25,882 bases of DNA, taken from contig DIXL01000093.1 in NCBI GenBank assembly GCA_002428685.1, positions 1 through 25,882 of the forward strand. The letters run 5' to 3'. This stretch comes from Cloacimonetes bacterium UBA6081. GTDB taxonomy: Bacteria > Cloacimonadota > Cloacimonadia > Cloacimonadales > Cloacimonadaceae. Below are positions 7,201 through 14,990 of the stretch, piece by piece (the first letter of the stretch is position 1; each line of letters starts with the position of its first letter). A program made the translations under genes and the position numbers. The notes beneath the pieces were generated by a model. It had not been told where the DNA came from, searched no databases, and worked only from the letters and a program-made list of their open reading frames with translations.

Positions 7201-9767
7201 GACCGGTTATTGTGATTCTAATGCTCCTGACTGCAATCACCTTATTTGCCGAAACAGTGACCGCACAAGGCTTTGAAGCCGGAATGGATGATACTTGGGA
7301 CTACACAGCCAATCCTGCCGGGATGAATCGAATGGTATGGTGGGGACGCAGCGATCAAGCCCTGGGCGGAGCAAATGCCCAAGCAGGTGCCTGGTTTTGG
7401 GCAAGTTGGGATCTGGACAATATTGAGCATAGCCTATGCTTTGCCAGCAATTCATTAACCAGCGACTATTCGTATAATCTTAGCTTTTACTACTATACAA
7501 ATGGGTTAATTGGCACAGATTATTCCCGCTATTGCATGGAGTTTGACTCTGGCACCGAATGGAACAATTGGATCACTCTGGAGCAGGATACAGATGCTTG
7601 GACTCAAGTAAATGTGTCCATTCCAACGTATGTCAGGACTATCAGGCTGAAGGTGGAAGCTAAATACGATGGTTTTGGCAAGTATGCCCATTGGGATAGC
7701 TTCAGCCTCACTAAAATTCCTCTACCCTTCTACAATGCTCCCATCGTTTACAATGCCAATATTGCTCAACGCACCGATGGCAGCAAGATAGTGGATATCA
7801 ATTACTCCTTGGATGACGCAGATAATGACCTCTGCACAATCTCCCTGCTTTATTCCACCGATGGGGGAGCTACTTTCAATGTCTTTCCCAATCCTGAGAA
7901 CCTCAACGGTGATCTTGGAGATAATATAGTCTGCGGATCTGGTAAACATATAACCTGGAATGCCGGAGCTGAAAGTATAGACTACGATACCGATACCTTT
8001 TCTTTGCGCATTCTAGCAGAAGATAACAGTATTCCTAATAACTTTGTGTATGTGGAAGGAGGAACGATCTTTCCAACTACAGGAAATTACACAGATGGTT
8101 TAACGGTTTCCTCGTTCTATATTGACAAATATGAACTAACTCAAGCTGAGTATCAGAATGTGATGGGTAGCAATCCAGCTCATGATTATGGAGTTGGAGA
8201 CAACTATCCAGTATATTTTGTTTCTTGGTTCAACGCTATTGAATACTGCAACCGGCGCAGTATTGAGGAATATCTTACTCCCTGCTACAGCTATCTCAAT
8301 TATGGCACAAACCCGGACGACTGGCCGATAGGTTGGAATAATAGTACTGGAAATCACACTAATGTAGCTTGCAATTGGGCTGCCAACGGCTACAGATTAC
8401 CCCTCAAAGCTGAATGGGAATATGCAGCCCGGGGAGGTTTGCAGACCCACAATTATTTATACAGTGGTAGTAATAATTTGAATGGGGTTGGCTGGTATGA
8501 TGGCAACAGCAACGGATCTACTCATACGGTTGGTCAGCTTACCGCCAACGAACTAGGAATTTATGACATGAGTGGAAATGAATGGGAATGGTGCTGGGAC
8601 ATCAATGGAGTTTCTACGCGTGTGATACGTGGTGGTAGCTTCAACTATATTGGTACCAGTTGCACAGTGACGAGTAGTGGCTATGGTTCGGCTTTAACCA
8701 GTATTAAGTATATAGGTTTCCGGGTCTGCAGACCTATACCTTGGGTTGCTACCCCCCAAGTAAGCCCTGTTGGAGGCTATTACGAAATACCTCAGACAGT
8801 TACTATTACATGTAACACAGTGGAAGCAATGATTTATTATACTACTGATGGCAGTGAGCCGAGTGAAAATTCAATTCCCTACACAGATCCATTCATTATC
8901 TCAGCCGATTTACTACTGAAAGTAAAAGCCTTTAAAAATGGGGTCGGACCCAGTGTTACAGTTGAGATAGAATATCACGGCTTCAAATTTGGCTATATAC
9001 CTGAAGGTACATTTACAATGGGTGATACAAGAGGAGGAGGAGAAAGCGATGAACTACCCATCCATAGCGTTATTTTGAACGCCTTCTACATGGGCAAGCA
9101 CGAGGTGACCCAGATTGAGTACGCTGCCATCATGGGCTCTAATCCTTCGTCTGGATACGGAGTAGGCGACAACTATCCTGTGTATTATGTAAACTGGTAT
9201 TCCGCTATCAAGTATTGCAACCTGCGCAGCATCAATGAAGGGCTAACACCAGTTTATTCAATCAATAGTTCTACTAATCCGACCAATTGGGGAGAGGTTC
9301 CATCTTCTGATAATGTAACGTGGAATATGGCTATTTGTGATTGGAATGCCGATGGTTACAGACTTCCTACTGAGGCAGAATGGGAGTATGCTGCCCGTGG
9401 GGCCACTAATACTCCGGATTACCTCTATAGCGGTTCGGATGATATAAACACTGTGGCTTGGTTTGTGGACAATAACTCTCCTTATGGTTGCAAGCCAGTC
9501 GGCACCAAAGCTCCCAATGCACTGGGACTATATGATATGTCTGGAAACGTATTTGAATGGTGTTGGGATTGGTATGACTTGTCCTATTACAGCAATACCT
9601 CCGGCAGCAATCCGACAGGTCCAGATAGCGGTGCTGTCCGAGTAGCACGAGGCGGTCGCTGGAACATTAGTCCCAACTTATGCCGAGTTGCTGATCGTAA
9701 CTACCGTAGCCAATTCAGCAATAGCTCTTCAGGTCTCGGCTTCCGTTTGTGCAGGGCTTTCCCTTGA
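7197..9767 (+). CDS. large secreted protein with two SUMF1/FGE-fold domains
   Basis: This is an 856-residue exported protein with a signal peptide at 1-23. The N-terminal part (about 24-180) is a jelly-roll-like segment rich in W, Y and F, followed by a stretch (about 185-280) with an LLYSTDGGATF motif. Two formylglycine-generating-enzyme-like (SUMF1) domains follow, at about 281-512 and 597-856. Each has the signature V-T-Q/L-T-Q, NYPVY-x-V-x-W, GYRLP-x-x-AEWEYAARG, YDMSGN-x-x-EWCWD, R-GG and GFR-x-CR. Between them (about 517-596) sits a chitobiase-C-terminal-like module, YYTTDGSEPS. The Cys pair used by true FGE is not evident, so a structural or binding role of this C-type-lectin fold is more likely than sulfatase activation. 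It overlaps the preceding gene by four bases. Confidence 0.87.
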   Translation: MRPVIVILMLLTAITLFAETVTAQGFEAGMDDTWDYTANPAGMNRMVWWGRSDQALGGANAQAGAWFWASWDLDNIEHSLCFASNSLTSDYSYNLSFYYYTNGLIGTDYSRYCMEFDSGTEWNNWITLEQDTDAWTQVNVSIPTYVRTIRLKVEAKYDGFGKYAHWDSFSLTKIPLPFYNAPIVYNANIAQRTDGSKIVDINYSLDDADNDLCTISLLYSTDGGATFNVFPNPENLNGDLGDNIVCGSGKHITWNAGAESIDYDTDTFSLRILAEDNSIPNNFVYVEGGTIFPTTGNYTDGLTVSSFYIDKYELTQAEYQNVMGSNPAHDYGVGDNYPVYFVSWFNAIEYCNRRSIEEYLTPCYSYLNYGTNPDDWPIGWNNSTGNHTNVACNWAANGYRLPLKAEWEYAARGGLQTHNYLYSGSNNLNGVGWYDGNSNGSTHTVGQLTANELGIYDMSGNEWEWCWDINGVSTRVIRGGSFNYIGTSCTVTSSGYGSALTSIKYIGFRVCRPIPWVATPQVSPVGGYYEIPQTVTITCNTVEAMIYYTTDGSEPSENSIPYTDPFIISADLLLKVKAFKNGVGPSVTVEIEYHGFKFGYIPEGTFTMGDTRGGGESDELPIHSVILNAFYMGKHEVTQIEYAAIMGSNPSSGYGVGDNYPVYYVNWYSAIKYCNLRSINEGLTPVYSINSSTNPTNWGEVPSSDNVTWNMAICDWNADGYRLPTEAEWEYAARGATNTPDYLYSGSDDINTVAWFVDNNSPYGCKPVGTKAPNALGLYDMSGNVFEWCWDWYDLSYYSNTSGSNPTGPDSGAVRVARGGRWNISPNLCRVADRNYRSQFSNSSSGLGFRLCRAFP

Positions 9768-9828
9768 TTTTTGTTTATTGTCCTTTTTGCCTTTTGCATT
9801 TTCAGGGCGAAGGGACAAAGTCCCTTGT

Positions 9829-10025
9829 GGGCGAAATATCATAGCGAGGGCGTGCAGCGATAGCGGAACCCCTCGAATTTCGCACACCCTCCACCATTGA
9901 GCCCTTTATGGGCGACAGAGTTGGTTAATTATTTGCCTGTCAATATTATATGTCGCCCTTCCAGGGCTGGTTTATGGGTCGCTTCTGACCCTGGGGTTCA
10001 CACCCCAGGCTAAGATATTTCGCCC
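9829..10025. repeat. MITE-like non-coding element with 12-bp inverted ends
   Basis: GGGCGAAATATC (9829-9840) and its exact reverse complement GATATTTCGCCC (10014-10025) bound about 197 bp. Inside or beside it are a hairpin CCTGGGG/CCCCAGG (9990-10009), a direct repeat TCGCCCTTCCAGGG (9953-9966 and 10020-10033), and an outer hairpin AAGGGACAAAGTCCCTT just left of the element. No ORF is supported. This fits a miniature inverted-repeat or REP-type element placed after the SUMF1 gene. Confidence 0.6.
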
Positions 10026-10280
10026 TTCCAGGGTTTTTTTAAGGCATAATTTGGCATAATATGTTACCTTCACGCAAGGCTTTGCCTTTAGGCCTAACAT
10101 ATATCTAACATCTTTATTTACAGATATATAGATATTTCACACTTACAATTGGGTAAAAAATCCTGGTGTTTCCTGCTTTTGGGTGCAACTTCTCACGTCT
10201 AATTCCTGAATATAGGTGCTTCTAATCATGTCTCTTTCCTGATTTTTAGTCACTGACCTTGGATATTCCACACTTTCTGC

Positions 10281-10309
10281 TTGACATAAACCCCTTGGAA
10301 GGATAGATG
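10281..10309 (+). promoter_or_regulatory. promoter candidate upstream of nadC
   Basis: A perfect -35 box TTGACA (10281-10286) is followed after 17 bases by TAGATG (10304-10309), a moderate -10 box. A transcript from here would carry a leader of about 120 bases, containing the terminator hairpin at 10392-10423, before nadC. Confidence 0.45.
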
Positions 10310-10391
10310 GTTCCTCTTAATAAGGATGAACAATATATGTGTTACCAGAACAAAGATTTATGCCAACAAAGCGATAAAGCAATAGAAAGAG

Positions 10392-10423
10392 AGCATTTGC
10401 GTGAAAGCAAATGCTTTTTTTTT
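10392..10423 (+). terminator. strong rho-independent terminator ahead of nadC
   Basis: A perfect 9-bp stem AGCATTTGC / GCAAATGCT encloses loop GTGAAA and is followed by nine T residues. It stands only 15 bases before the nadC start and downstream of the promoter candidate at 10281. It therefore either ends a short RNA or acts as an attenuator in the nadC leader. Confidence 0.85.
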
Positions 10424-10437
10424 GAGTTGGGGGGCTT

Positions 10438-11259
10438 ATGTTCATTGATGAATTAATTCGTAAAAGTTTAGAAGAAGATATCGGAACAGGGGATATTACC
10501 ACAAAATACCTTGATCTAGAGCCCGTTACCGGTATAGCTTTTGTGGTAGCCAAAGCAAATGGAGTTCTTGCCGGGGTTGATATTGCCAAGCAGGTGTTTA
10601 AAACCGTGGATCCAGAGCTGAAGGTTACGCTTTACCGCAAGGATGGGGACAGGGTGAAACCCAAGGACGAGATAATGCGTTTGGAAGGGCGTCCCGAATC
10701 CATCTTGCAAGGCGAGCGCACCGCTTTGAATTTTATGCAGCGGCTTTCCGGTATTGCCACCAAAACTGCGAATCTGGTAAACCTGATAAAAGATACAGAT
10801 GCTAAGCTTTTGGACACTCGCAAAACCACGCCTCTGTTGCGTAGCCTGGAAAAATATGCCGTCCGCATTGGAGGAGGATTTAACCACCGATTTGGGCTGT
10901 TTGATATGGTTTTGATCAAAGAAAATCACATCCGAGCCTGTGGCTCTATCACCAAAGCGGTGCAACGGATTAAAACCCACAACACCAGCTACAAAATTGA
11001 GGTAGAGGTAACCAATCCGGCTGAATTGGATGAAGCCTTTGCCGCGGGTGTGGATAGGGTTATGCTGGATAATATGACCCCCACCCAGATAAAAGCAGCG
11101 GTGAAAAAATACCGCAAACATCTGGAATTTGAAGTTTCAGGTGGAATCACCGAAGAAAATATCCTGGCCTATGCCAAAACCGGAGTGCAGTTTATCTCCT
11201 CAGGAGCATTAACGCATTCCTATAAGTCTCTGGATATCAGCCTGTTATTTAAGGAGTAA
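10438..11259 (+). CDS. nadC: nicotinate-nucleotide pyrophosphorylase (quinolinate phosphoribosyltransferase)
   Basis: This cytosolic enzyme joins quinolinate and PRPP to give nicotinate mononucleotide, CO2 and PPi in de novo NAD synthesis. The 273 residues match the usual size. Visible blocks are EEDIGTGDIT (12-21), GERTALNFMQRLSGIAT (92-108), the phosphate-binding DTRKTTP (126-132), IGGGFNHR (144-151) with FDMVLIKENHI (155-165), IEVEV (187-191), VMLDN (208-212), EVSGGI (232-237) and ISSGALTHS. All expected basic ligands (R94, R128, K129, H150, R151, K161) are present. The ATG at 10438 follows a G-rich run. The next gene starts three bases after the stop, with its AAGGAG site inside the last nadC codons, so the two are an operon. 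Confidence 0.97.
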   Translation: MFIDELIRKSLEEDIGTGDITTKYLDLEPVTGIAFVVAKANGVLAGVDIAKQVFKTVDPELKVTLYRKDGDRVKPKDEIMRLEGRPESILQGERTALNFMQRLSGIATKTANLVNLIKDTDAKLLDTRKTTPLLRSLEKYAVRIGGGFNHRFGLFDMVLIKENHIRACGSITKAVQRIKTHNTSYKIEVEVTNPAELDEAFAAGVDRVMLDNMTPTQIKAAVKKYRKHLEFEVSGGITEENILAYAKTGVQFISSGALTHSYKSLDISLLFKE

Positions 11260-11262
11260 GCA

Positions 11263-11991
11263 ATGCAAGACCAACTGATAACCTTGGCAAAAATGCAAAC
11301 CCTGGACGATGAAATTGGCAGATACAGGGGACTGCAACAAGAACTTCCCAAACAACTTAACGAGATAATTGACGCAGTGGAACAAGCCATGGCAAACATG
11401 CTGGAATGCGAAACTGTCCACGCTGAAATAAGCAAAAAACAACGCGCCTTGGAGCTGGAGATTAAAGCCCACCAAGAACAGGCAAAAAAATATGCCGGTC
11501 AACTTGCCGAGATTAAAAACAATAAAGAATACAAGGCTCTAAACAGCGAAATTTCCTATTTGCAAGATAAAATTTCCGGGATTGAATCCACCCTTTTAGA
11601 ACTGATGGAAGCCGATTCCGATGCCAAGGAAAAAGTTGCTGCCTCAAAAGCAGAATTGGAAAAGGCAGAAACCCGCAAACGCGAAAAAGAAGGCGATCTG
11701 CGCCATCAGATAGACTCTTTGGAAACACAAATTGAGGCAATTCGCAGCAAAAGAAACGAACTGGCACGCACGCTACCCGTTGCCGTGGTGAAACACTATG
11801 GCACCATGATTAAAAACAAAAGCAACCAGGCAGTGGCTTTTAACCGCGAAGGCTCTTGCGGCGGCTGCGGATTTGTGATTCGCCAGCAAATGCGCATAGA
11901 GCTGCAATTGATGCGCAAACTGGTTTACTGCGAAAACTGCGGGCGAATTTTGATGAACCGCATCGAAGAAAAAGAAGAAACTGAAAACTGA
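11263..11991 (+). CDS. coiled-coil protein with C4-type zinc ribbon (DUF164-like)
   Basis: This 242-residue protein consists of a long, highly charged alpha-helical coiled coil (about residues 1-180, rich in E, K, Q, A and L) followed by a zinc ribbon. The four ligands are C199-x2-C202 and C223-x2-C226. This is the architecture of the widespread C4-type zinc-ribbon (zf-RING_7, formerly DUF164) family, whose function is not established; a nucleic-acid or protein scaffolding role is usually proposed. AAGGAG lies seven bases before the ATG, within nadC. It is the last gene before rnpB, which follows after about 400 bases of repeats. Confidence 0.85.
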   Translation: MQDQLITLAKMQTLDDEIGRYRGLQQELPKQLNEIIDAVEQAMANMLECETVHAEISKKQRALELEIKAHQEQAKKYAGQLAEIKNNKEYKALNSEISYLQDKISGIESTLLELMEADSDAKEKVAASKAELEKAETRKREKEGDLRHQIDSLETQIEAIRSKRNELARTLPVAVVKHYGTMIKNKSNQAVAFNREGSCGGCGFVIRQQMRIELQLMRKLVYCENCGRILMNRIEEKEETEN

Positions 11992-12112
11992 GAATTTTAG
12001 TTAAAAGTTAAGCTGCGCATAGAGTGTATATTGTGTGTTTTGCTGTGAAAATAGGAGTATATGTATAAGAGTCTTCTTTTTTAAACACAGAGAAAAGCAG
12101 AGGGGTTTTCTT

Positions 12113-12173
12113 AATTGAGAATTGAGAATTGAGAATTGAGAATTGAGAATTGAGAATTGAGAATTGAGAATTG
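12113..12173. repeat. 7-bp tandem repeat, about 8.7 copies
   Basis: Eight perfect copies of AATTGAG run from 12113 to 12168, with a partial ninth copy. The array sits in the non-coding gap between the zinc-ribbon gene and rnpB. Such a perfect microsatellite is prone to slippage and may vary between strains. Confidence 0.95.
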
Positions 12174-12249
12174 GGTAGTTAGATTTACTAAGGTAGGAAG
12201 ATCATGGTGATCAGGTTGATCATGTTATCAGAGTTCCATTGTCCCCCAC

Positions 12250-12384
12250 AGAGTTCTCCCTTACGTAGTTCTCCCTTACGCAGTTCTCCCTTACGTAGTT
12301 CTCCCTTACGCAGTTCTCCCTTACGCAGTTCTCCCTTACGCAGTTCTCACTGTGAAACTCTCACTGCAAAAACTCTCACTTTAA
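12250..12384. repeat. 15-bp tandem repeat array (locus B), about 6-9 copies
   Basis: Six good copies of the unit G(T/C)AGTTCTCCCTTAC are seen from 12250 to 12339, each 15 bp. Decayed copies (AACTCTCACTGC, AACTCTCACTTT) follow up to the first base of the RNase P RNA. The unit is the same as in the array at 971-1048. Because 15 is a multiple of 3 the array leaves an open frame repeating SSPLR, which I do not believe is a gene. Confidence 0.92.
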
Positions 12385-12388
12385 AAAA

Positions 12389-12745
12389 GGGAAGACCAGA
12401 TGTTCGCTGCGCCACCACGCAGAGGAAAGTCCGGACACCACAGGGCGGGATACTTCCTAACGGGAAGCTGCAGCAATGCAGAGCCAGCTCCACAGAAATA
12501 AACCGCCAATAGGTTTTGTAACCGATTGGCAAGGGTGAAATGGTGGTGTAAGAGACCACCGGTATCCCTGGCGACAGGGATAGCCAGGAAAGCCTTATCC
12601 GGTGCAATGCCAAATAGGAAAGCAATGATGTTGCCCGCATCGCTTTCGGGTAGGCAGCTTGAGCTGTTTTGTGAAAAACAGCCCAGAGGGATGAACATCA
12701 CCTTCGGGAAACCGAAGGCACAGAATCCGGCTTACGGTCTTCCCC
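12389..12745 (+). ncRNA. rnpB: RNase P RNA, bacterial A type
   Basis: This is the catalytic RNA that trims 5' leaders from pre-tRNAs. The ends pair: GGGAAGACC (12389-12397) with GGTCTTCCC (12736-12744). Conserved blocks are GAGGAAAGTCCGGACACC (12422 on), GGCGGGATACTTCCTAACGG, the CCACAGAAA loop, TAAACCGCC, AAGGGTGAAA, GGTGTAAGAGACCACCG and, near the 3' end, CAGAATCCGGCTTACGG. The length of about 357 nt is normal for the A type. It follows the decayed repeat array directly, and no consensus promoter is visible in front of it. A secreted-protein gene starts about 50 bases downstream. Confidence 0.96.
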
Positions 12746-12793
12746 AAATTTTTTATCTGGTAAATTATGAAAACATACCATCAAGGAGTCAGG

Positions 12794-13645
12794 ATGCTAA
12801 AGAAAACCATATTTTTACTAATCATTATGGCAGCAATTGGTTATGTAGCATTAGCTGCACGTCCCCCCCGCGAATTTGTGCTTCAGACGGACAGGTTGGA
12901 TGAAGCCTCCGGTCTGGATTATAGCCTGGTAAACGATGGGATTCTCTGGAGCCATAACGATTCCGGTGGAGCAGCCGCCATTTATGCCTTGGATACTGAA
13001 GGTAAGCTTGTAACTACCTTGCAATTACAAGGTATCACAAATCGCGATTGGGAAGATATTGCTGTGGCCAAAGACCCCAAAACGGGTAAAAGCTGCATCT
13101 ACATCGGCGAAATAGGCGATAATGGCGCAAGATACAGCTCCATAAAGATTTACAAGGTTGAAGAACCACTTTTAACCCCGGGCGACACCCTTCTAAGCAC
13201 CGATAAAACCACTACCATCGAAATTGTGTATGAAGACGGTGCCCGCGATGCCGAAGCACTATTTATAGAACCTCATAGCGGCGACATTTATATAATCAGC
13301 AAACGCGAAGCAGAGGTTGGTATCTACCGGGTGGCTTATCCCTATTCCACCACCGCCATCAACATTGCCAAAAAGCTTGGCACCATACCGCTTACCTGGG
13401 TAACCGCTGCCGATATTAGCCCCAATGGCAAGCAGGTTTTAATTAAAACCTACACGGGGGTATTCAAGCTTAAAACCAAGCTGGAAAATAACCGCGAATT
13501 ATCGTTTTCTAAAAAGCCGAAAGCCCTGCCCTACAAAATTGAACCCCAGGGCGAAGGCTTGTGCTGGGACAAAAAAGGCAAGGGCTATTACACACTTAGT
13601 GAAGCCTCAAAGGACACAGCGCAGATACTGTATTTTTACAGGTAA
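12794..13645 (+). CDS. secreted beta-propeller-like protein of unknown function
   Basis: This is a 283-residue exported protein. The signal peptide is at about residues 1-22 (MLKKTIFLLIIMAAIGYVAL then AA). The mature part reads EFVLQTDRLDEASGLDYS, ILWSHNDSGG, AIYALDTEGKL, NRDWEDIAV and IGDNGARYSSIKIYKV. This looks like successive blades of a periplasmic propeller with conserved acidic/Asn loops (NDSGG, GDNG), as in phytase-like or SdiA-regulated-like proteins. I do not recognise a precise family. AGGAG (12784-12788) five bases before the ATG at 12794 selects that start over the ATG at 12767. It stands alone between rnpB and a MITE-like element. Confidence 0.72.
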   Translation: MLKKTIFLLIIMAAIGYVALAARPPREFVLQTDRLDEASGLDYSLVNDGILWSHNDSGGAAAIYALDTEGKLVTTLQLQGITNRDWEDIAVAKDPKTGKSCIYIGEIGDNGARYSSIKIYKVEEPLLTPGDTLLSTDKTTTIEIVYEDGARDAEALFIEPHSGDIYIISKREAEVGIYRVAYPYSTTAINIAKKLGTIPLTWVTAADISPNGKQVLIKTYTGVFKLKTKLENNRELSFSKKPKALPYKIEPQGEGLCWDKKGKGYYTLSEASKDTAQILYFYR

Positions 13646-13761
13646 TCCTTAGCAGCATGAAAACTATAAGCATTTCGAAGTTTAACCACAAAAAGAATGG
13701 ATTGAGTGTAGTTTGAAAGTGGAATTGGTTTCTTGTCAAGTTTCATATTACGTTACAACAC

Positions 13762-13899
13762 TGTCGTTCCCGCGGAGGCGGGAATCCAGCCCTATATAAT
13801 CCGGCAGGGATGACACAAAATGTTGAGGAAAATACAGTATTATCTACCGCTCTTCCAGAGCTTTTTCCGGGCTGAATTCCCGCCTCCCCGGGAACGACA
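13762..13899. repeat. MITE-like element with 31-bp imperfect inverted ends
   Basis: Left arm 13762-13792 begins TGTCGTTCCCGCGGAGGCGG. Right arm 13869-13899 is its near-exact reverse complement and ends CCGGGAACGACA. The arms differ at only a few positions over 31 bp and bound 138 bp without a supported ORF. Each arm also contains a small hairpin (CCCGCGGAGGCGGG). This is a typical short palindromic interspersed element in the gap between two genes. Confidence 0.72.
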
Positions 13900-13964
13900 A
13901 GATACGATGTCCCGATTATACAGATATGGCAGACTTGTCTTGAAAGTAGTAAAATAGAAGCTAT

Positions 13965-14918
13965 ATGAAGCATTTGATTTATCCTGTTTTCCTGCCCATG
14001 CTGGGTTGTCCACATCGGTGTATTTATTGCGACCAGAATAAGATAAGCGGGGTTGACAGCTTAGATATGGAAAAAGAACTGGCTGGCGCAAATCGTTTTG
14101 TTGCAAATCACCCCCATACCCCCAAAGAGATTGCCTTCTATGGTGGCAGTTTTACTGCTCTTAGCCCGGAGAAAAGACAGGAGCTTACGGACAAATTCAA
14201 GGCTGTTATTGATCCCTGCACCAGCTTTAGAATTTCCACCCATCCCCTTTACATCAATATGGCAATCTTGGCGGAATGCAAAGCCCAAAACATCCGCTGC
14301 ATCGAGCTTGGGATTCAGGATTTTTGCACCGAAGTGCTTTTGGCAAGCGGACGTCCCTACAACACTGCCACGGCTATAAAAGCGGTAAAATTGGTTATTG
14401 ATAGCGGGTTTACCTTGGGGATTCAGCTAATGCCAGGGCTTCCGGCCAGCAATTTGGACACAATTACTCAGAACAAACACATATTAGAAAAACTTAAACC
14501 TGCATATTTAAGAATCTACCCACTGATTGTGATACGCGGAACGCCTCTGGAACAGCAGTATTTACAGGGAGATTATACTCCCCTCTCAATGGAGGAAGCC
14601 ATTGGCATCTGTGCCGATTATGCCGATTTTGCAGCGCAAACAGGCATCCGGCTCATCAAAACCGGTCTGCCCTCAAACCTCAAACCCGGGGATGTGGTTG
14701 CCGGTCCCTATCATCCTGCCTTTGGTGAATTTGTCATGGCCGAATTGCTGATCCGCCAGATAACTAATCTGGCAAGCAAGAATCAAGAAATAATTCTCGA
14801 CAAAAAACAGCGGACGCTTATACTGTCCCACAAAGGTAGATTTGTCGATATTCTAAAAAAAAGGCTTGAAAATTGCTTAATAAGTCAGGAAGTGCTGAAC
14901 TACTTGTTTGGCAGATAG
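13965..14918 (+). CDS. Elp3-like radical SAM protein
   Basis: This is a 317-residue radical S-adenosylmethionine enzyme. The 4Fe-4S ligands are C15-x3-C19-x2-C22 in LGCPHRCIYCDQ. FYGGSFTAL (near 59-66) is the GGE-like SAM motif of the Elp3/COG1243 group, followed by ELGIQDF and the GIQLMPGLP block. Unlike full Elp3 it ends without an acetyltransferase domain. Such short bacterial relatives are usually annotated only as radical SAM proteins; roles in tRNA modification or tetrapyrrole chemistry are possible but unproven. The ATG at 13965 has only a weak AGAAG site. Its neighbours do not suggest a pathway. Confidence 0.85.
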   Translation: MKHLIYPVFLPMLGCPHRCIYCDQNKISGVDSLDMEKELAGANRFVANHPHTPKEIAFYGGSFTALSPEKRQELTDKFKAVIDPCTSFRISTHPLYINMAILAECKAQNIRCIELGIQDFCTEVLLASGRPYNTATAIKAVKLVIDSGFTLGIQLMPGLPASNLDTITQNKHILEKLKPAYLRIYPLIVIRGTPLEQQYLQGDYTPLSMEEAIGICADYADFAAQTGIRLIKTGLPSNLKPGDVVAGPYHPAFGEFVMAELLIRQITNLASKNQEIILDKKQRTLILSHKGRFVDILKKRLENCLISQEVLNYLFGR

Positions 14919-14990
14919 TGGTAGTAAGGCTATGCAACCGTTTGGTTCGCATATAGGTATGCCCATAAAATAGCATAAAAGGAAGTGCTT

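Noticed and set aside
10326..10385. 19-codon leader peptide before nadC
   Set aside because: The ribosome site is too close to the ATG and the peptide has no run of relevant codons; it is mentioned only in the leader finding.
12113..12384. CRISPR-like appearance of tandem repeats
   Set aside because: Units of 7 and 15 bp follow each other with no spacers, and there are no cas genes.
12204..12512. ORF with an SSPLR pentapeptide repeat and a ribosome-like site
   Set aside because: It is the by-product of a 15-bp array, which has no stop in one frame, and it continues into the RNase P RNA gene.
13743..14015. Minus-strand ORFs over the inverted-repeat element
   Set aside because: They are translations of the palindromic element (for example VVPGEAGIQP) with no starts of their own.
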